Origin: Anaerolineales bacterium
Lineage (GTDB): Bacteria > Chloroflexota > Anaerolineae > Anaerolineales > DRKV01
Direction of reading: 5' to 3'
NCBI GenBank assembly: GCA_020061145.1
Contig: JAGUYX010000293.1
Location: 1-36,483 of the forward strand
DNA: 36,483 bases
Position numbers and translations under genes: made by a program. Under the pieces are notes generated by a model. It made no database searches and had not been told where the DNA came from. It saw nothing but the letters and a program-made list of their open reading frames with translations. Shown here in pieces: positions 1 through 9,253 of this stretch. Positions within the stretch are counted from its first letter, which is position 1. Each line of letters begins with the position of its first letter.

Positions 1-573
1 GGCGCCGGCTCGCCTGAGAAAAGCAGATATCGTCCCGGTGGGCAGCCAGAACGCACGGACAATCAACGCCAGGCCAAGCAGCCAAACGGTCAGGTTGAGG
101 GGGTTAAACAGGTGCTCGCCGCCGAAAAAGATCAGCGCCAGCACGGCAAATAAACCCCCGAGAAGCAAGGGGAGGCGACGCACAGTAAGCGGGTCTGAGT
201 GGCCGGTAATCGCCTCGGGTAAGGCAGTCATCTGCCATTCACCCCGCCGGACAGACCAGACCAGCAGAGCCAAAGCAAGCAGATAAAGCACCACTCCTTG
301 AAATGCCTGGCGCTCCGGAGGTTCAAATGCCAGTTGCGCCGCAAGGCCCAGCGCCAGCGCGGCCAGTGAACGCCATGGCCAGATCACGGGCGCGGCAGGT
401 TCAGCCAGCGCCTCGGTCGCCGTGAAAGGCGCGTCAGCAGGCTCGATCTCTTTCTCTAAGGTAGGCGCAGGCGTTTCTTCTGTATCCCGTTCGACAGGCG
501 GCAATACCACCGACTCACCCCGCCAGGGCATCAATTTGGATTTGAGATAGTCGAGGACACTCGGTTCTTCCAT
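1..573 (-). CDS. Putative multi-TM membrane protein (N-terminal part; possibly ArnT/PMT-like glycosyltransferase), runs off the window start
   Basis: Manual reverse-complement translation from ATG at 573 is open to base 1 (MEEPSVLDYLKSKLMPWRGESVVLPP...WPWRSLAALALGLAAQLAF...LPLLLGGLFAVLALIFFGG...). It has several hydrophobic segments. It is missing from the ORF track because it has no stop inside the window. Family assignment is a guess. Confidence 0.6.
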   Translation of the reverse strand, partial: MEEPSVLDYLKSKLMPWRGESVVLPPVERDTEETPAPTLEKEIEPADAPFTATEALAEPAAPVIWPWRSLAALALGLAAQLAFEPPERQAFQGVVLYLLALALLVWSVRRGEWQMTALPEAITGHSDPLTVRRLPLLLGGLFAVLALIFFGGEHLFNPLNLTVWLLGLALIVRAFWLPTGTISAFLRRAGA

Positions 574-637
574 GGTTCAGTCCGCAAATGTGATGATTAC
601 CGGAGATGAAGAGCCAATGCAGGTTATCTTACCACCA

Positions 638-1441
638 TCACGCCGCCCGACGGGTGACGTAAAATGTATACACACCGTCTTCGGCAACAATCTGAGGGCC
701 ATAGAATGGTTCGATTTTGCGCCGGGTGAACCAAAGATTCCACGAATTCGTAGCCAGCAGCCAGCGCCGGGTGAGGACATGAACCAGGAGCGAAGGCAGA
801 CCCCAAAAATGCCCCCATTCCACCACCCGCAACCCTTCTGGCGGTAAATAATGCCAGCAATCCTCCAGAACAAATCCACTGGCTGCCAACCGTCTTTCCC
901 ACACTTCGGGGGAATCGCAATGGATATGGCGTGAGATGCGATTGAAAAAGGCACGATACAGGTTCCCCGCGGGACGCAAACCTGCCCTGTCCAGCGTCCT
1001 GCCTATCGAGAGGGAGGGTAGAAACCGATGGTTGGGCACACAGAAAACGAATGGAGCACCAGGCTGTAAAACCCTCGAAATCTCATTTAATACTGCTTCC
1101 ACATCCGGGATATGCTCGAGAACCGAGTTGCTGATTGCACTGCCAAAGCTCGCCCTGCGAAAAGGCATCACCCCGGCATCTCCCCGGACAACAAGGCGGT
1201 ATATGCCGTATTTAAGTGATTTACGTAAAGGTCCAGGCCAGGGATCAATGCCTACATCCAGGGGATGGTCGAAGGTCACCGAGGCAAAATGCCCGTCTCC
1301 GCTGCCCACATCCAGCACAGGTTCGGGTAATTCCAAACCCTGATAAAAACGGGATTCATTCGCCCGTACCAGCGAGCGGAAATATGGCAATTCCCGCAGA
1401 TTGCGCCCCAAAAAATCCGGTTCCGGTTTATTCTCGTTCAT
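638..1441 (-). CDS. Class I SAM-dependent methyltransferase (Methyltransf_11 type)
   Basis: Motif I 'VLDVGSGDGHFA' and 'ISNSVLEHIPDVEAVLNEISRVLQPGAPFVFCVPNHRF'. The start MNENKPEPDF at 1441 overlaps the upstream glycosyltransferase by 14 bp; the track's longer start at 1480 is less likely. Confidence 0.85.
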   Translation of the reverse strand: MNENKPEPDFLGRNLRELPYFRSLVRANESRFYQGLELPEPVLDVGSGDGHFASVTFDHPLDVGIDPWPGPLRKSLKYGIYRLVVRGDAGVMPFRRASFGSAISNSVLEHIPDVEAVLNEISRVLQPGAPFVFCVPNHRFLPSLSIGRTLDRAGLRPAGNLYRAFFNRISRHIHCDSPEVWERRLAASGFVLEDCWHYLPPEGLRVVEWGHFWGLPSLLVHVLTRRWLLATNSWNLWFTRRKIEPFYGPQIVAEDGVYTFYVTRRAA

Positions 1442-2651
1442 CGGGGAGAGTTGAGCCCACGTTTTTTGCAGATTGGTCAAAACGAAGCGGTAAACCGTTT
1501 TTATCGGTTAATAAGCGAGTGAATAACGCCTCATATTTTCCGGCCAGAACCTCGGAAGAAAAACTCTGCTGGACGGTTGGCGCTCCCGACCGGAAATCTT
1601 CCATTTGCTCCAGAATCTCGATCAGAGCCTCAGCCAATGCCTGGCTGTTTGCGGGTGGGACGATGCGGCCCATCCCGGTTTGCAGTACCGGCTGGCGCAC
1701 CCCGGGCAAATCCGAAGCGACTACCGGCGTACCACAGCTCATGGATTCAATCTGAACGATGCCAAAAGCTTCGGTACTGTTCAGGCTGGGCAGCACAGTC
1801 ACATGGCAGGCGTGATAAAAAGCAGCCAGCTCCTGATCGTCGATAATTCCCAGGAATTTCCAACGGTCGCCCAGGCGATCGATCGGCGGCGCTAACCGGG
1901 CGGCATAGGCTTCTTCTCCAAGAACATTTTGATACGGCCCGACATACAATACACGAGCCTGGGGAAAACGTTCCAGTACCCGGGGCAAGGCATTTACCAG
2001 GTATTCGACGCCTTTTTCGGTTGCCAGGCGCGCAACCATGCCGATCACCCGGTCGCCCGGCTGAACACCGTATTTTTGACGGAAGGCATTCACCTGTTCG
2101 GGTGTCGTCTCCTGAAGTTCTACCGAAGGAGGGATCGGCACGACCTTATCCAGGTACGGTCGTAAGAAATTCGAGTGTTCGGCGTAATCCCGGCTGGTGG
2201 TCACAATCGCGTTAGCCAGGCGGGCAGTTATATGGTTGGCGAAAGTAGAGGTTATGTTTGCCAGGCGATTAATCAGCCCGGCAGGCAGGCGGAGGTCACA
2301 CTGATAGGTCATCACCACCGGCCGTCCTAAAATTCGCGCCAGCAGGGCGATATAGGCCGCATCTAACTGAGGCAGGTGCACATTGACCAGGTCCGCCTGG
2401 CGGATCAAATTCCAGGCACGCCAGGGCATTCCCGGCATGATTACACCTTTACTGATGCGAAACCAGACCTTCTGACGGACAATTTTTACTCCACCCATCC
2501 GCTCTTCGGCGGGCAGGTCTGGAGAATATCGGGAGGTCAATACGGTGGTTTGGTGCCCGCCATGCGCCAGGGCGCGTGCCAGCCGTTCAGCGTAGATCGT
2601 CAGGCCAGAATAATGCGGGCGATAATAGGTCAGGGCAATCAAAATACGCAT
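1428..2651 (-). CDS. Glycosyltransferase family 4 (GT-B fold)
   Basis: MRILIALTYYRPHYSGLTIYAERLARAL...; 'RVIGMVARLATEKGVEYLVNALP' and 'STEAFGIVQIESMSCGTPVVASDLPGVRQPV' are GT4 motifs. Confidence 0.93.
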   Translation of the reverse strand: MRILIALTYYRPHYSGLTIYAERLARALAHGGHQTTVLTSRYSPDLPAEERMGGVKIVRQKVWFRISKGVIMPGMPWRAWNLIRQADLVNVHLPQLDAAYIALLARILGRPVVMTYQCDLRLPAGLINRLANITSTFANHITARLANAIVTTSRDYAEHSNFLRPYLDKVVPIPPSVELQETTPEQVNAFRQKYGVQPGDRVIGMVARLATEKGVEYLVNALPRVLERFPQARVLYVGPYQNVLGEEAYAARLAPPIDRLGDRWKFLGIIDDQELAAFYHACHVTVLPSLNSTEAFGIVQIESMSCGTPVVASDLPGVRQPVLQTGMGRIVPPANSQALAEALIEILEQMEDFRSGAPTVQQSFSSEVLAGKYEALFTRLLTDKNGLPLRFDQSAKNVGSTLPDERE

Positions 2652-2657
2652 GGGGGA

Positions 2658-3677
2658 TCAGGTCTCGGATTTCATGGTTAAATTCGTCCGAACGCCTGCC
2701 AGACGCTGGTAAATTCCGGCTATGCTGTTTCCTTCTCGATAAAGACCCGCCAGGCCAATCAGACCCGTCCCGATAAAATGGATCAGATGAACGGTGACCG
2801 CATATGCCAGGGCAGTCGCAGGAGACACGGAAAGCAAAGCCAGAGCAGCCACCACCGAAGCCTCAAATACACCCAGGGAAGCCGGGGCAGAAGGTAAAGC
2901 AACCCCAAAACCCACCACCCCGAGTACGAATCCACCCCACCAGAATTGCGCCTGCTGGGCAACGCCCAATAACATCACATAATATTCAGCAACTGCCAAT
3001 CCCCAGCTAAGCGCCAGGGCGCCGAATGCCAGCAATAACTGCAAGGGGTTATTCAGGATATCGAAACCATCCAGGAGCGAATCCAGCCAGCGTAACAAGG
3101 TATGCTGAAATCGCGGAAAACGCGTCAGCCGGCGTTCCAGCCAGGGACGCCAGCTTTTACGCGAGCGCGCCAGAAAGAACAGGATCACCAGCCCAAAAGC
3201 GACGAGAGCCAGGGCAGCTATCCCCAGGGGGCGCGCCCAGGTCAGGCCCAACACCAGCGGCAGGGTGGATAGTAACAGACCGGCTGCCAGCGCCACATCA
3301 AACAGGCGCTCAAGCATGATGGTTGAAAGCACAAAAAAAGGGGTTGTGGCAGTGGCTTCGCCCATCAACAGGGCGCGTCCTAATTCTCCCAGCCGGAAAG
3401 GGAAAATGTTGTTGAGCAAATAACCTTCGTTGATGATCAAAAAAGTGCGTGGATAAGATGAACGCCGTTGTAGCAGCAGCCACCAGGCAACCACCCGCAA
3501 TAATAAAGATACCAGAAAAAGACCGACTCCAGGAAGCAGGTAACGCCAATCGTAGTTAGCCAACGCCGGACCCAGTTCTTCCCAACTTGCCAGGCGCAAT
3601 ACGATCACCAGCGCCAGAATACTTACCAGTAACCCCGGCAACCATTGCCGGGCTTTTTTCCAGCTAATCAAGGTCAC
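2658..3677 (-). CDS. Lysylphosphatidylglycerol synthase TM-region / flippase-like (UPF0104) membrane protein
   Basis: Polytopic protein with 'LLLRVVAWWLLLQRRSSYPRTFLIINEGYLLNNIFPFRLGELGRALLMGE' and 'GVALPSAPASLGVFEASVVAALALLSV', typical of the family. Confidence 0.88.
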   Translation of the reverse strand: MTLISWKKARQWLPGLLVSILALVIVLRLASWEELGPALANYDWRYLLPGVGLFLVSLLLRVVAWWLLLQRRSSYPRTFLIINEGYLLNNIFPFRLGELGRALLMGEATATTPFFVLSTIMLERLFDVALAAGLLLSTLPLVLGLTWARPLGIAALALVAFGLVILFFLARSRKSWRPWLERRLTRFPRFQHTLLRWLDSLLDGFDILNNPLQLLLAFGALALSWGLAVAEYYVMLLGVAQQAQFWWGGFVLGVVGFGVALPSAPASLGVFEASVVAALALLSVSPATALAYAVTVHLIHFIGTGLIGLAGLYREGNSIAGIYQRLAGVRTNLTMKSET

Positions 3678-3682
3678 CTTCC

Positions 3683-5482
3683 TCAGTCTTCCCTCAGGCG
3701 TAAGACTGCCATGAACGCTTCCTGCGGGATTTCAACATTGCCTACCATTTTCATGCGCTTCTTACCCCGTTTTTGCTTTTCCAGCAACTTTTTCTTGCGG
3801 GTGATATCCCCACCATAACACTTTGCCAGTACATCTTTGCGCAGGGCTTTGACGTTCGCCCGCGAGATCACCCGCCCCCCGGCTGATGCCTGTATAGGCA
3901 CGGCAAAAAGCTGGCGTGGAATGATATCTTTCAGTTTGCTGATTAACGTCTGTCCTATGTGATAGGCGGCATCCCGGTGGACAATCGAGGCCAGCGCATC
4001 CACCGGCTCGGCATTAACCAGGATTTGTAATTTCACCAGGTCATCGGGCCGGTATTCCGCAAACTGATAATCCAGCGAGGCATATCCGCGCGTGCGCGAT
4101 TTCAACTGGTCGAAAAAGTCCACGATCAATTCCGAGAGCGGGATCTCAAAATTCAATTGCACCCGGTTGGGAGCCGGGTATTCCTGGCTGGCAAAAATCC
4201 CGCGTCGTTTGGTAACCAGATCCATGATCGTCCCATAATATTCTGTGGGGCTGAAGATCTGGATATACATCCACGGCTCACGGATTTCTTCAATCTCCCC
4301 CTCTTCGGGTAGCTCGGCCGGCGAGTCGATCAGGATCGTCTCGCCGGTTTTAAGCTTCACCTCGTATTCCACCGATGGCGCAGTGACGATAATATCCAGG
4401 TCGTATTCACGCTCCAGGCGTTCCTGGATGATCTCCATATGAAACATACCCAGGAATCCACAGCGAAAGCCAAAATTTAATGCCTGCGAGGTTTCGGGTT
4501 CATAGATCAGGGAGGCGTCGTTTAACTGCAATTTTTCCAGGGCATCGCGCAGGTCTTCGTAATCTTCCCCCTCCACGGGATAAATCCCGGCGAAAACCAT
4601 GGGTTTGACCTTGCGGTAACCGGGCAATGGCTCCGCGGCCGGGTTGGTTGCCAGGGTGATCGTATCGCCCACGCGGCATTCCCGGACTGTCTTGAACCCG
4701 GTGGCGACATAACCTACCTCGCCAGCGTGTAATTCGCTGGTTGGGCGTAAATCCGGGGCAAAGATGCCCACCTCAATCGGTTTAATCGTGGCCCTGGTTA
4801 TCATCATCCGCAGCGTATCGCTGGCGCTCAATTTGCCGTCCATCACCCGGATATAAGCCACCACGCCTTTATACGGGTCGTAATGCGAATCAAAGATCAG
4901 CGCTTTCAAGGGCAGGTCGTCCCGCCCGCGCGGCGGCGGGACACGCTGCACCACAGCTTCCAGCACTTCTTCCACATTTAAACCGGCCTTAGCCGAGATG
5001 CGCAGGATTTCTTCCCCGGGAATGCCCAGCAAATTTTCCAGTTCTTCCGCCACCTCATCCGGATGGGCTGAGGGGAGATCAATTTTGTTAATTACCGGGA
5101 TGATTTCAAGGTCTGCTTCTAGAGCAAGATACAGGTTCGCCAGGGTCTGGGCTTCCACACCCTGGCTGGCATCCACCACCAATATTGCTCCTTCGCAGGC
5201 CTCCAGGGCGCGGCTGACTTCATAACCGAAATCCACATGTCCGGGGGTATCGATCAGATTCAGCTCATAAACCTGTCCGTTGCGGGCGCGATAATTCATG
5301 CGCACGGCGGAGGCCTTGATGGTCACACCTTTTTCACGTTCCAGGTCCATGCTATCCAGCACCTGTTCAGTCATTTCCCGCTCGGAAATGGTGCCTGTTA
5401 GCTGCAGCAGGCGATCTGCCAGGGTGGATTTTCCGTGATCGATGTGGGCGATAATACAGAAGTTGCGGATAAGATCTGTCAT
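3683..5482 (-). CDS. lepA: Elongation factor 4 (LepA GTPase)
   Basis: [62 protein letters not shown], and the C-terminal '[42 protein letters not shown]'. Confidence 0.99.
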   Translation of the reverse strand: MTDLIRNFCIIAHIDHGKSTLADRLLQLTGTISEREMTEQVLDSMDLEREKGVTIKASAVRMNYRARNGQVYELNLIDTPGHVDFGYEVSRALEACEGAILVVDASQGVEAQTLANLYLALEADLEIIPVINKIDLPSAHPDEVAEELENLLGIPGEEILRISAKAGLNVEEVLEAVVQRVPPPRGRDDLPLKALIFDSHYDPYKGVVAYIRVMDGKLSASDTLRMMITRATIKPIEVGIFAPDLRPTSELHAGEVGYVATGFKTVRECRVGDTITLATNPAAEPLPGYRKVKPMVFAGIYPVEGEDYEDLRDALEKLQLNDASLIYEPETSQALNFGFRCGFLGMFHMEIIQERLEREYDLDIIVTAPSVEYEVKLKTGETILIDSPAELPEEGEIEEIREPWMYIQIFSPTEYYGTIMDLVTKRRGIFASQEYPAPNRVQLNFEIPLSELIVDFFDQLKSRTRGYASLDYQFAEYRPDDLVKLQILVNAEPVDALASIVHRDAAYHIGQTLISKLKDIIPRQLFAVPIQASAGGRVISRANVKALRKDVLAKCYGGDITRKKKLLEKQKRGKKRMKMVGNVEIPQEAFMAVLRLRED

Positions 5483-5547
5483 AAACGTGCGCTAGTATAA
5501 TCGATTTTAGTGCTGGCTCAGCCGTCAGGAAATTGGGATCGATCGGG

Positions 5548-6366
5548 TTAAAGTGGGTTATTTTTTGACCGTTCGGCAGCCAGTGAATCCAATGCACCAG
5601 TTACCAGAATCTGGCAGCCGGGCGCTTCTGGCGCAGCCGGATATACCATATAGGCCAGATATTCACGGTTGCCTTTCGGGCCACGTACCGGGGAGAGCAT
5701 CAGGTCCAGGGGACTGAAACCTGCCTCGGTTGCCTTCTGTAAAACCTCTTCGAGCACCCGTTGGTGGATCTGCGGGTCACGGATGACCCCTTTGCCACGC
5801 TGTACTTCCTTTCGTCCGGCTTCAAATTGAGGTTTGATCAGTGCAATAACCTCACCGCCACCCTCTCCAAACCAATCGCTAACCCCGGGTAACAGGAGTT
5901 TGAGGGAGATGAAAGATGCATCCATGGTGATCAGTTCCACCGGTTCAGGCAACTCCTCCAGAAAGCGCGCGTTGGTGTTTTCCAGCACAACCACACGGGG
6001 ATCCTGGCGCAATTTCCAATCCAGAATCCCGCGTCCCACATCGATGGCGTAAACTCGTAAAGCGCCTGCCTGCAACAGGCAATCCGTAAATCCGCCGGTG
6101 GAGGCGCCTACATCGGCGCACACTTTTCCCTCCGGTTGAACCGGAAACCGGTGTAAGGCAGCCTCCAGCTTATCGCCGCCCCGCGAGACGTACTTCGGGC
6201 CATGGTCGACGGTCAAAGTGACATTTTCGTCCAGCCGGGTGGAGGCTTTGAGCACCAGCTCCCCATCCACCCGAACCTGGCCAGCCATCACCATGCGTTG
6301 TGCCAGTGAGCGACTCTCCACCAGACCCCGTTCAACCAGTAAGATATCCAGGCGTTTTTTCTCCAT
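5548..6366 (-). CDS. tlyA: TlyA-family rRNA 2'-O-methyltransferase / hemolysin A family (S4 domain + FtsJ)
   Basis: MEKKRLDILLVERGLVESRSLAQRMVMAGQVRVDG, 'KYVSRGGDKLEAAL', 'CADVGASTGGFTDCLLQAGA'. Start placed at 6366, with AAGGTG upstream as SD. Confidence 0.95.
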   Translation of the reverse strand: MEKKRLDILLVERGLVESRSLAQRMVMAGQVRVDGELVLKASTRLDENVTLTVDHGPKYVSRGGDKLEAALHRFPVQPEGKVCADVGASTGGFTDCLLQAGALRVYAIDVGRGILDWKLRQDPRVVVLENTNARFLEELPEPVELITMDASFISLKLLLPGVSDWFGEGGGEVIALIKPQFEAGRKEVQRGKGVIRDPQIHQRVLEEVLQKATEAGFSPLDLMLSPVRGPKGNREYLAYMVYPAAPEAPGCQILVTGALDSLAAERSKNNPL

Positions 6367-6445
6367 AATCACCTTCATTTTACCCTGCGACAATTCTTCT
6401 GAAATGATTCCAACCTGCTGTAAACTGTGCCAACCGGCTGAGTCA

Positions 6446-6454
6446 TGCTATGAT
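6446..6454 (+). promoter_or_regulatory. Extended -10 element (TGC-TATGAT) immediately upstream of the UbiA-family start
   Basis: TGCTATGAT at 6446-6454, with the ATG at 6461, about the distance expected for the transcription start itself. Confidence 0.5.
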
Positions 6455-6460
6455 TGGCGT

Positions 6461-7336
6461 ATGCTGCTAGCTCTGATCAAATCCATGCGCCCACGACAAT
6501 GGGCAAAAAATATATTTATCTTTGCTGCCCTGGTGTTCGACCAGAAACTGGATGATATCCCGGCAGTGCAGGTAACTTTCGCCGGATTTATCCTTCTTTG
6601 TCTGCTCTCCAGTGCGGTTTACCTGATGAATGACCTGGGAGACCTGGAAGCGGACCGCTTTCACCCGAAAAAACGTTTCCGCCCGATCGCTTCAGGAGCT
6701 TTACCCGTAAACGTCGCCAGGGCGAGCTTCTGGGTTCTGATCCTGGTTGTGTTGCCGCTTGCGTTCTGGTTGTCCGTTCCTTTTGGCTGGATTGCCCTGG
6801 CATATTTTGCCCTGAACCTGGCCTACACCCGCTGGCTCAAGCATGTTCCTATCCTGGATGTGCTGGTCCTGGCGTCTTTTTACCTCTTGCGCGTGACCGC
6901 GGGCGTATTGTTGATCGATGTGGAACGTTTTTCACCCTGGTTATTTGTCGTCACCGGTTTGCTGGCATTATTTATCGGGTTGGGAAAACGCCGCTCGGAG
7001 CTCAGCCTGCTGGCAGAAGAAGCCAATTCACATCGGCGGGTATTGGATGGCTATACGATTCCCTTTCTGGATCAATTGATTATCATTGTTTCCACTGCCA
7101 CGATCATGTCATACTCTTTGTATACCTTTTCAGCACCCAACCTGCCGGGGAATCACGCCATGATGTTGACCATTCCATCAGTGTTGTATGGCATCTTTCG
7201 TTACCTGCATCTGATCCAGGTAGATTTGCGGGTTGGCTCGCCCGAGGAGCTGCTCTTTAACGACCGGCCGCTGCAAATCACCCTGGCGGTGTGGGTAACG
7301 GCGGTCATAACTGTGCTTTACGTCATGCCTGCCTGA
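6461..7336 (+). CDS. UbiA-family prenyltransferase, decaprenyl-phosphate phosphoribosyltransferase (DPPR synthase)-like
   Basis: MLLALIKSMRPRQWAKNIFIFAALVFDQKL; 'YLMNDLGDLEADRFHPKKRFRPIASGALP' (NDxxDxxxDxxHPxKRxRPIASG) and 'GLGKRRSELSLL'. The ORF track start (6218) lies inside tlyA and is not credible. Confidence 0.9.
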   Translation: MLLALIKSMRPRQWAKNIFIFAALVFDQKLDDIPAVQVTFAGFILLCLLSSAVYLMNDLGDLEADRFHPKKRFRPIASGALPVNVARASFWVLILVVLPLAFWLSVPFGWIALAYFALNLAYTRWLKHVPILDVLVLASFYLLRVTAGVLLIDVERFSPWLFVVTGLLALFIGLGKRRSELSLLAEEANSHRRVLDGYTIPFLDQLIIIVSTATIMSYSLYTFSAPNLPGNHAMMLTIPSVLYGIFRYLHLIQVDLRVGSPEELLFNDRPLQITLAVWVTAVITVLYVMPA

Positions 7337-7387
7337 AAAATCTGTTCTGCTGATCCCTGAGTAAACTATTCCAGAAGGGAACACCCG

Positions 7388-8338
7388 ATGCCTGCCATCA
7401 GCGCCACAGCCCCCGGAAAAGCCATCCTGTTTGGCGAACACGCGGTGGTATACGGGCAGCCGGCGATCGCGGTACCGATTAACCAGGTGCGCGCCCGCAC
7501 CATGATCATCGCCGATCCCCTCGCTCCAACCGGTCAGGTCCGTATCCAGGCCCCTGCCATCGGGCTGGATACCTACCTAGATGACCTGCCCCCCGACGAA
7601 CCGCTGGTACAGGGTATCCAGTTGACTTTGCGCCATTTGGAATTGCCTCGTTTGCCAGGTTGCACCATCCGGGTAACCTCCACCATTCCGATTGCCGCCG
7701 GATTGGGTTCCGGTGCGGCAGTCTCAGTATCGCTGATCCGAGCATTAAGCGCCTTTCTGGGTTCCCCGCTGCCCGACGATCAGGTTAATAAGCTGGCATA
7801 CGAAATCGAAAAAGTACACCATGGCACCCCCTCTGGGATCGATAACACCGTGATTACTTATAACCAGCCGATTTACTTTCAGCGCCAGCAGCCCATCGAA
7901 TTCCTGACTTTTCGTAAACCAGTGCACCTGGTGATCGGCGATAGCGGCATTGCCAGCAAAACCTCCATAACCGTGGGTCGAGTACGCCAGGGCTGGCAGG
8001 AGAACCCCGAAGCTTACGAAAAGATGTTCGAGGAAATCGGGGAGATTACCCGCCAGGCGCGCCAGGCTTTGGAACGCGGGGATCTATCCCTGGCCGGTCG
8101 GCTGATGGACGAAAATCAACGCTGGTTGATTCAGTTGGGCGTTTCGTCTCCTGAGCTGGAGAACTTGATTGCTGCCGCCCGTAATGCAGGAGCCAGCGGT
8201 GCAAAACTATCCGGCGGCGGCGGAGGCGGGAATATGATCGCCCTAGTCCACCCGGATGTTTCTCCGCATGTAGTGGCTGCGCTTACTGCAGCCGGCGCTT
8301 TGCAGATCCTGACCAGTGAAATCCCCGCCAGCCATTGA
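7388..8338 (+). CDS. mvk: Mevalonate kinase (GHMP kinase)
   Basis: ATAPGKAILFGEHAVVYGQPAIAVPI; IPIAAGLGSGAAVSVSLIRAL; HHGTPSGIDNTV; GASGAKLSGGGGGGNMIAL. SD-like AGAAGGGA upstream. Confidence 0.95.
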   Translation: MPAISATAPGKAILFGEHAVVYGQPAIAVPINQVRARTMIIADPLAPTGQVRIQAPAIGLDTYLDDLPPDEPLVQGIQLTLRHLELPRLPGCTIRVTSTIPIAAGLGSGAAVSVSLIRALSAFLGSPLPDDQVNKLAYEIEKVHHGTPSGIDNTVITYNQPIYFQRQQPIEFLTFRKPVHLVIGDSGIASKTSITVGRVRQGWQENPEAYEKMFEEIGEITRQARQALERGDLSLAGRLMDENQRWLIQLGVSSPELENLIAAARNAGASGAKLSGGGGGGNMIALVHPDVSPHVVAALTAAGALQILTSEIPASH

Positions 8339-8406
8339 TCGACTATAATCTGTCCAAGCCCCGTAATCCGCTTTTCTCTGACCAGGCTTTAAATTAACCA
8401 GATTCA

Positions 8407-9240
8407 ATGTTAAACCAGAGACCTGTATTTCTCAAACTGGGTGGTTCGTTGATCACCGACAAATCTCAGCCGCGCACCGTACGTAGAGAAATACTGGCGC
8501 GGCTCTCCCATGAAATTGCCGGAGTACGCGAAACCACGCCTGGCCTGAAGCTGGTTCTCGGCCATGGCTCAGGCTCCTTCGGTCATATGACTGCCAGTTT
8601 ATACCGTACCCGTGACGGCGTTGCGGGCGAGCGAGCATGGTCTGGTTTTACGGAAGTCTGGCAGGTTGCGCGGGAGTTGAACACGGTGGTCATGTCTGCG
8701 CTGTATCAGGCCGGGGTACCGGCAATCGCATTTCCTCCCTCGGCGGCAGCGATTGCCAATAACGGAAAAGTGTTCGCATGGGAAACCCGCCCGCTGCAAC
8801 TCGCACTGGACGCCGGGCTGTTGCCGGTGATCTATGGCGATGTCGTTTTTGACCGGGTACGCGGCGGCACGATTATCTCCACGGAGGAGTTGTTCGCCCA
8901 TCTGGCCAGCACCCTATCCCCGCAACGAATTTTGCTGGCAGGCAGCGAACCCGGGGTTTGGCTGGATTACCCCCTCTGTACACATCTGGCGGAGGTGATC
9001 ACTCCTGAAGACCTTCCGGAACTCTCCTCCAGCCTGAAAGGCTCGGCAAACACCGACGTTACCGGAGGGATGTTAGCCAAAGTGGAACTGGCGGTTAACC
9101 TGGTCCAGACTCTGCCCGAGCTGGAGGTGATCATTTTCTCCGGGTTGGAAGCAGGGCTGCTTGGGCGCGCCCTCAGCACGGACCCTCCCGGCACACATAT
9201 TCGCCGCCCATCGATTGACAGGTCATCTCACCTCGATTAG
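8407..9240 (+). CDS. Isopentenyl phosphate kinase (amino acid kinase fold)
   Basis: FLKLGGSLITDKSQPRTVRREILARLSHEI; VLGHGSGSFGHMTASLY; YGDVVFDRVRGGTIISTEELFAHLA; DVTGGMLAKVELAV. Confidence 0.93.
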   Translation: MLNQRPVFLKLGGSLITDKSQPRTVRREILARLSHEIAGVRETTPGLKLVLGHGSGSFGHMTASLYRTRDGVAGERAWSGFTEVWQVARELNTVVMSALYQAGVPAIAFPPSAAAIANNGKVFAWETRPLQLALDAGLLPVIYGDVVFDRVRGGTIISTEELFAHLASTLSPQRILLAGSEPGVWLDYPLCTHLAEVITPEDLPELSSSLKGSANTDVTGGMLAKVELAVNLVQTLPELEVIIFSGLEAGLLGRALSTDPPGTHIRRPSIDRSSHLD

Positions 9241-9253
9241 GATAATTCGGATC

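Noticed and set aside
1216-1755. 179-aa plus-strand ORF
   Set aside because: Antisense to the methyltransferase and GT4 genes, which have clear family motifs.
6218-6460. N-terminal extension of the UbiA ORF
   Set aside because: Antisense to tlyA; lacks any UbiA homology before MLLALIKSMRPRQWAKN.
8344-8349. Perfect TATAAT between mvk and ipk as an ipk promoter
   Set aside because: No acceptable -35 at 16-18 bp upstream (ATCCCC at the 17-bp position); kept only as a weak possibility.
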